From: CAVPGP01 sp963704025
GTDB taxonomy: Bacteria; Actinomycetota; Thermoleophilia; Gaiellales; Gaiellaceae
NCBI GenBank assembly: GCA_963704025.1
Contig: CAVPGP010000003.1
Coordinates: 647,915-711,914 of the forward strand
Direction: 5' to 3'
Length of the DNA: 64,000 bases
The translations under genes were made by a program, and so were the position numbers. The notes below the pieces were generated by a model, which was not told where the DNA came from, made no database searches, and was given only the letters and a program-made list of their open reading frames with translations. Each line of letters opens with the position of its first letter. The first letter of the stretch is position 1. Below, piece after piece: positions 62,779 to 64,000 of the stretch.

Positions 62779-64000
62779 TCAGGCGTCGCGGGCGACGGGA
62801 CAGGTCATGCAGTGGCCGCCGCCGCGGCCCTTTCCCAGCTCCTGGCCGGCGATCGCGAGCACCTCGATGCCGGCCTTGCGCGAGCTTCGCGTTGGTCGCC
62901 TCGTTGCGCTCGTACGCGACGACCACGCCCGGCTCGAGCGCGACGACGTTGTTGCCGTCGTCCCACTGGTTGCGCTCGGCCTCGAACTCGTCGCCGCCGG
63001 TCGTGACGAGCTTCAGGTCGGTGATCCCGAGCGCGTCCTTCACCTCGTCGAGGAACGAGCGCTCCGAGACCTCGGCCTGCACCCCGGCGGGACCGCCGGG
63101 CCGGAACAGGATCGGCCGGATCTGCGAGACGACCGGCTCGTAGAGCGTGACGACGTTCCGGTCGCAGAAGGTGAAGACGGTGTCGAGGTGCATCGCGGCG
63201 CGCTCGCGCGGCATCTGCGCGCCGATGACCAACCGCGCCGCTCCGGCATCGAACAGGTTCTTGGCGAGGATGCTGACCGCGCGGGCCGTGCTCCGCTCGC
63301 CCATGCCGACGAGGACGACCCCGTCACCCGCCGGCATCATGTCGCCGCCCTCCATCCGCGCCGAGGCCCCAGTCGTGGTCGGCGCCGCCGAACCAGATCG
63401 GGAAGCCGGCATCGCGGAAGCGCGGGTGGAACCGGTACACCGCCTCGACGTTGAGCGTCTCGTGCTGGCGTGCGGGCCAGAACATCGGGTTGAGCGAGAC
63501 GCCGCCGTAGATCCAGGCGCTCGTATCGCGGGTGAAGAGCTGGTTGGGAAGCGGCGCCAGCACGAAGTCGGTCGGGCGCAGCGCCGGCCCGATCGCCGAC
63601 TGGATCTCGTCGGGCAGCTCGAGCACCGTGATGCCGCCGGTCAGGTGCGTCGCCAGCTCCTCGGCCGGCATCTCGGTCAGCCACTCCCGGAGCGGCTCGG
63701 CGAACATGACCGTGACCTCCTCCGGCCGCACGCGGCGCGAGAGCAGCCACTCGCGCGCCTCGCGCTCCTCGAGCGTCTGGGCGAGCAGCTCGTGGAACAG
63801 CAGCACCTCCACGCCGCGGGAGCGCATCAGGTCGACGAACGCATCGTGCTCCTGGCGCGCACGCCGCACCCAGATCACGTCGTCGAAGAGCAGCTCGTGG
63901 CAGTTGGTGGGCGACAGCCGCTCGTGGGCGAGGTCGGGCCGGTGCACCATCACGGTGCGGAGCTTCCCGACCTCCGAATGCGTCCCGAGCGCCGTGTCGG
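62779..64000 (-). pseudogene. arcA: Arginine deiminase, 5' end off window, two +1 indels
   Basis: Hydrolyses arginine to citrulline and ammonia, first step of the ADI pathway. It enters from the right edge in frame (GTHSEVGKLRTVMVHRPDLAHERLSPTNCHELLFDD). FTRDTSAWIYGGVSLNPMFWPAR and the FHPRF region are intact, followed by an extra base near 63,366, then EGGDMMPAGDGVVLVGMGERST, DTVFTFCDRNVVTLYEP, TGGDEFEAERNQWDDGNNVVALEPG. A second extra base near 62,881 precedes the catalytic-cysteine tail GRGGGHCMTCPVARDA, which ends at 62779. All catalytic segments survive, so it is likely functional if the indels are artefacts. Confidence 0.85.

Noticed and set aside
56302..64000. Programmed frameshifting in the ADI/ion-pump genes
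   Set aside because: The shift sites are many, share no slippery heptamer or downstream structure, and hit unrelated genes; sequence error or decay is simpler.

Overview
The window is about 70% GC and densely coded. Frequent GTG/TTG starts, 1-8 bp start/stop overlaps and the 16S sequence point to a high-GC actinobacterium, most likely class Thermoleophilia (Gaiellales or Solirubrobacterales). The phylum-level call is firm from gene content and codon use. The class is an inference, because the 16S could not be searched here.

Layout. 1-8.1 kb (minus): one long catabolic operon, livG-livF-livH-livM-substrate-binding protein-SDR-acyl-CoA synthetase-MaoC hydratase-thiolase, i.e. an uptake system joined to a beta-oxidation-like set. 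8.2-13.2 kb: NAD-epimerase, PaaI thioesterase, small monooxygenase, HMG-CoA reductase, beta-propeller lipoprotein, folD and a cold-shock gene. 13.2-17.1 kb: gatCAB with two small genes, then a 163-bp palindromic repeat and an internally deleted creatininase-like remnant. 17.5-25.6 kb: a serine-synthesis pair (class V aminotransferase plus serA), ybaK, a branched-chain aminotransferase, a DegT aminotransferase, a RemA-like gene and 3-methyladenine glycosylase. 25.6-29.2 kb: a PBP1A with PASTA domains, divergent from a TyrRS-like gene with altered catalytic motifs. 29.2-34.8 kb: a complete rrn operon (16S-23S-5S, no spacer tRNA) with promoter, processing stems and terminator. 34.8-40.5 kb: htpX, a possible LSm-fold protein and a histidine phosphatase, divergent from SDR/VOC genes, then dgt-dnaG. 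40.6-51.8 kb: an island of secreted proteins (CAP domain with 30 consecutive prolines, two related subtilases, two large secreted proteins of unknown function, a Calx-beta protein) around a LuxR-type regulator with a degenerate receiver, then tRNA-Asn. 52.1-64 kb (minus): arginine deiminase pathway (arcA-argF-arcC and a YfcC-type carrier), a cation P-type ATPase, an NhaC antiporter, an APC permease and ThrE.

Two signals run across the window. First, many start codons sit 6-10 nt after a TAnnnT hexamer with no Shine-Dalgarno, which is the layout of leaderless mRNAs. In one case two such hexamers overlap on opposite strands inside an 18-bp gap. Second, nearly every gene after 52.1 kb carries one or more single-base G/C indels while the protein sequence is otherwise well preserved. 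The first 52 kb shows none of this, so sequence error near a contig end is more likely than gene decay.

The items I would follow first are the TyrRS homologue lacking HIGH and KMSKS, the LSm-like small protein in a lineage generally considered to lack Hfq, the palindromic element, and the secreted-protein island with its pseudo-receiver regulator.
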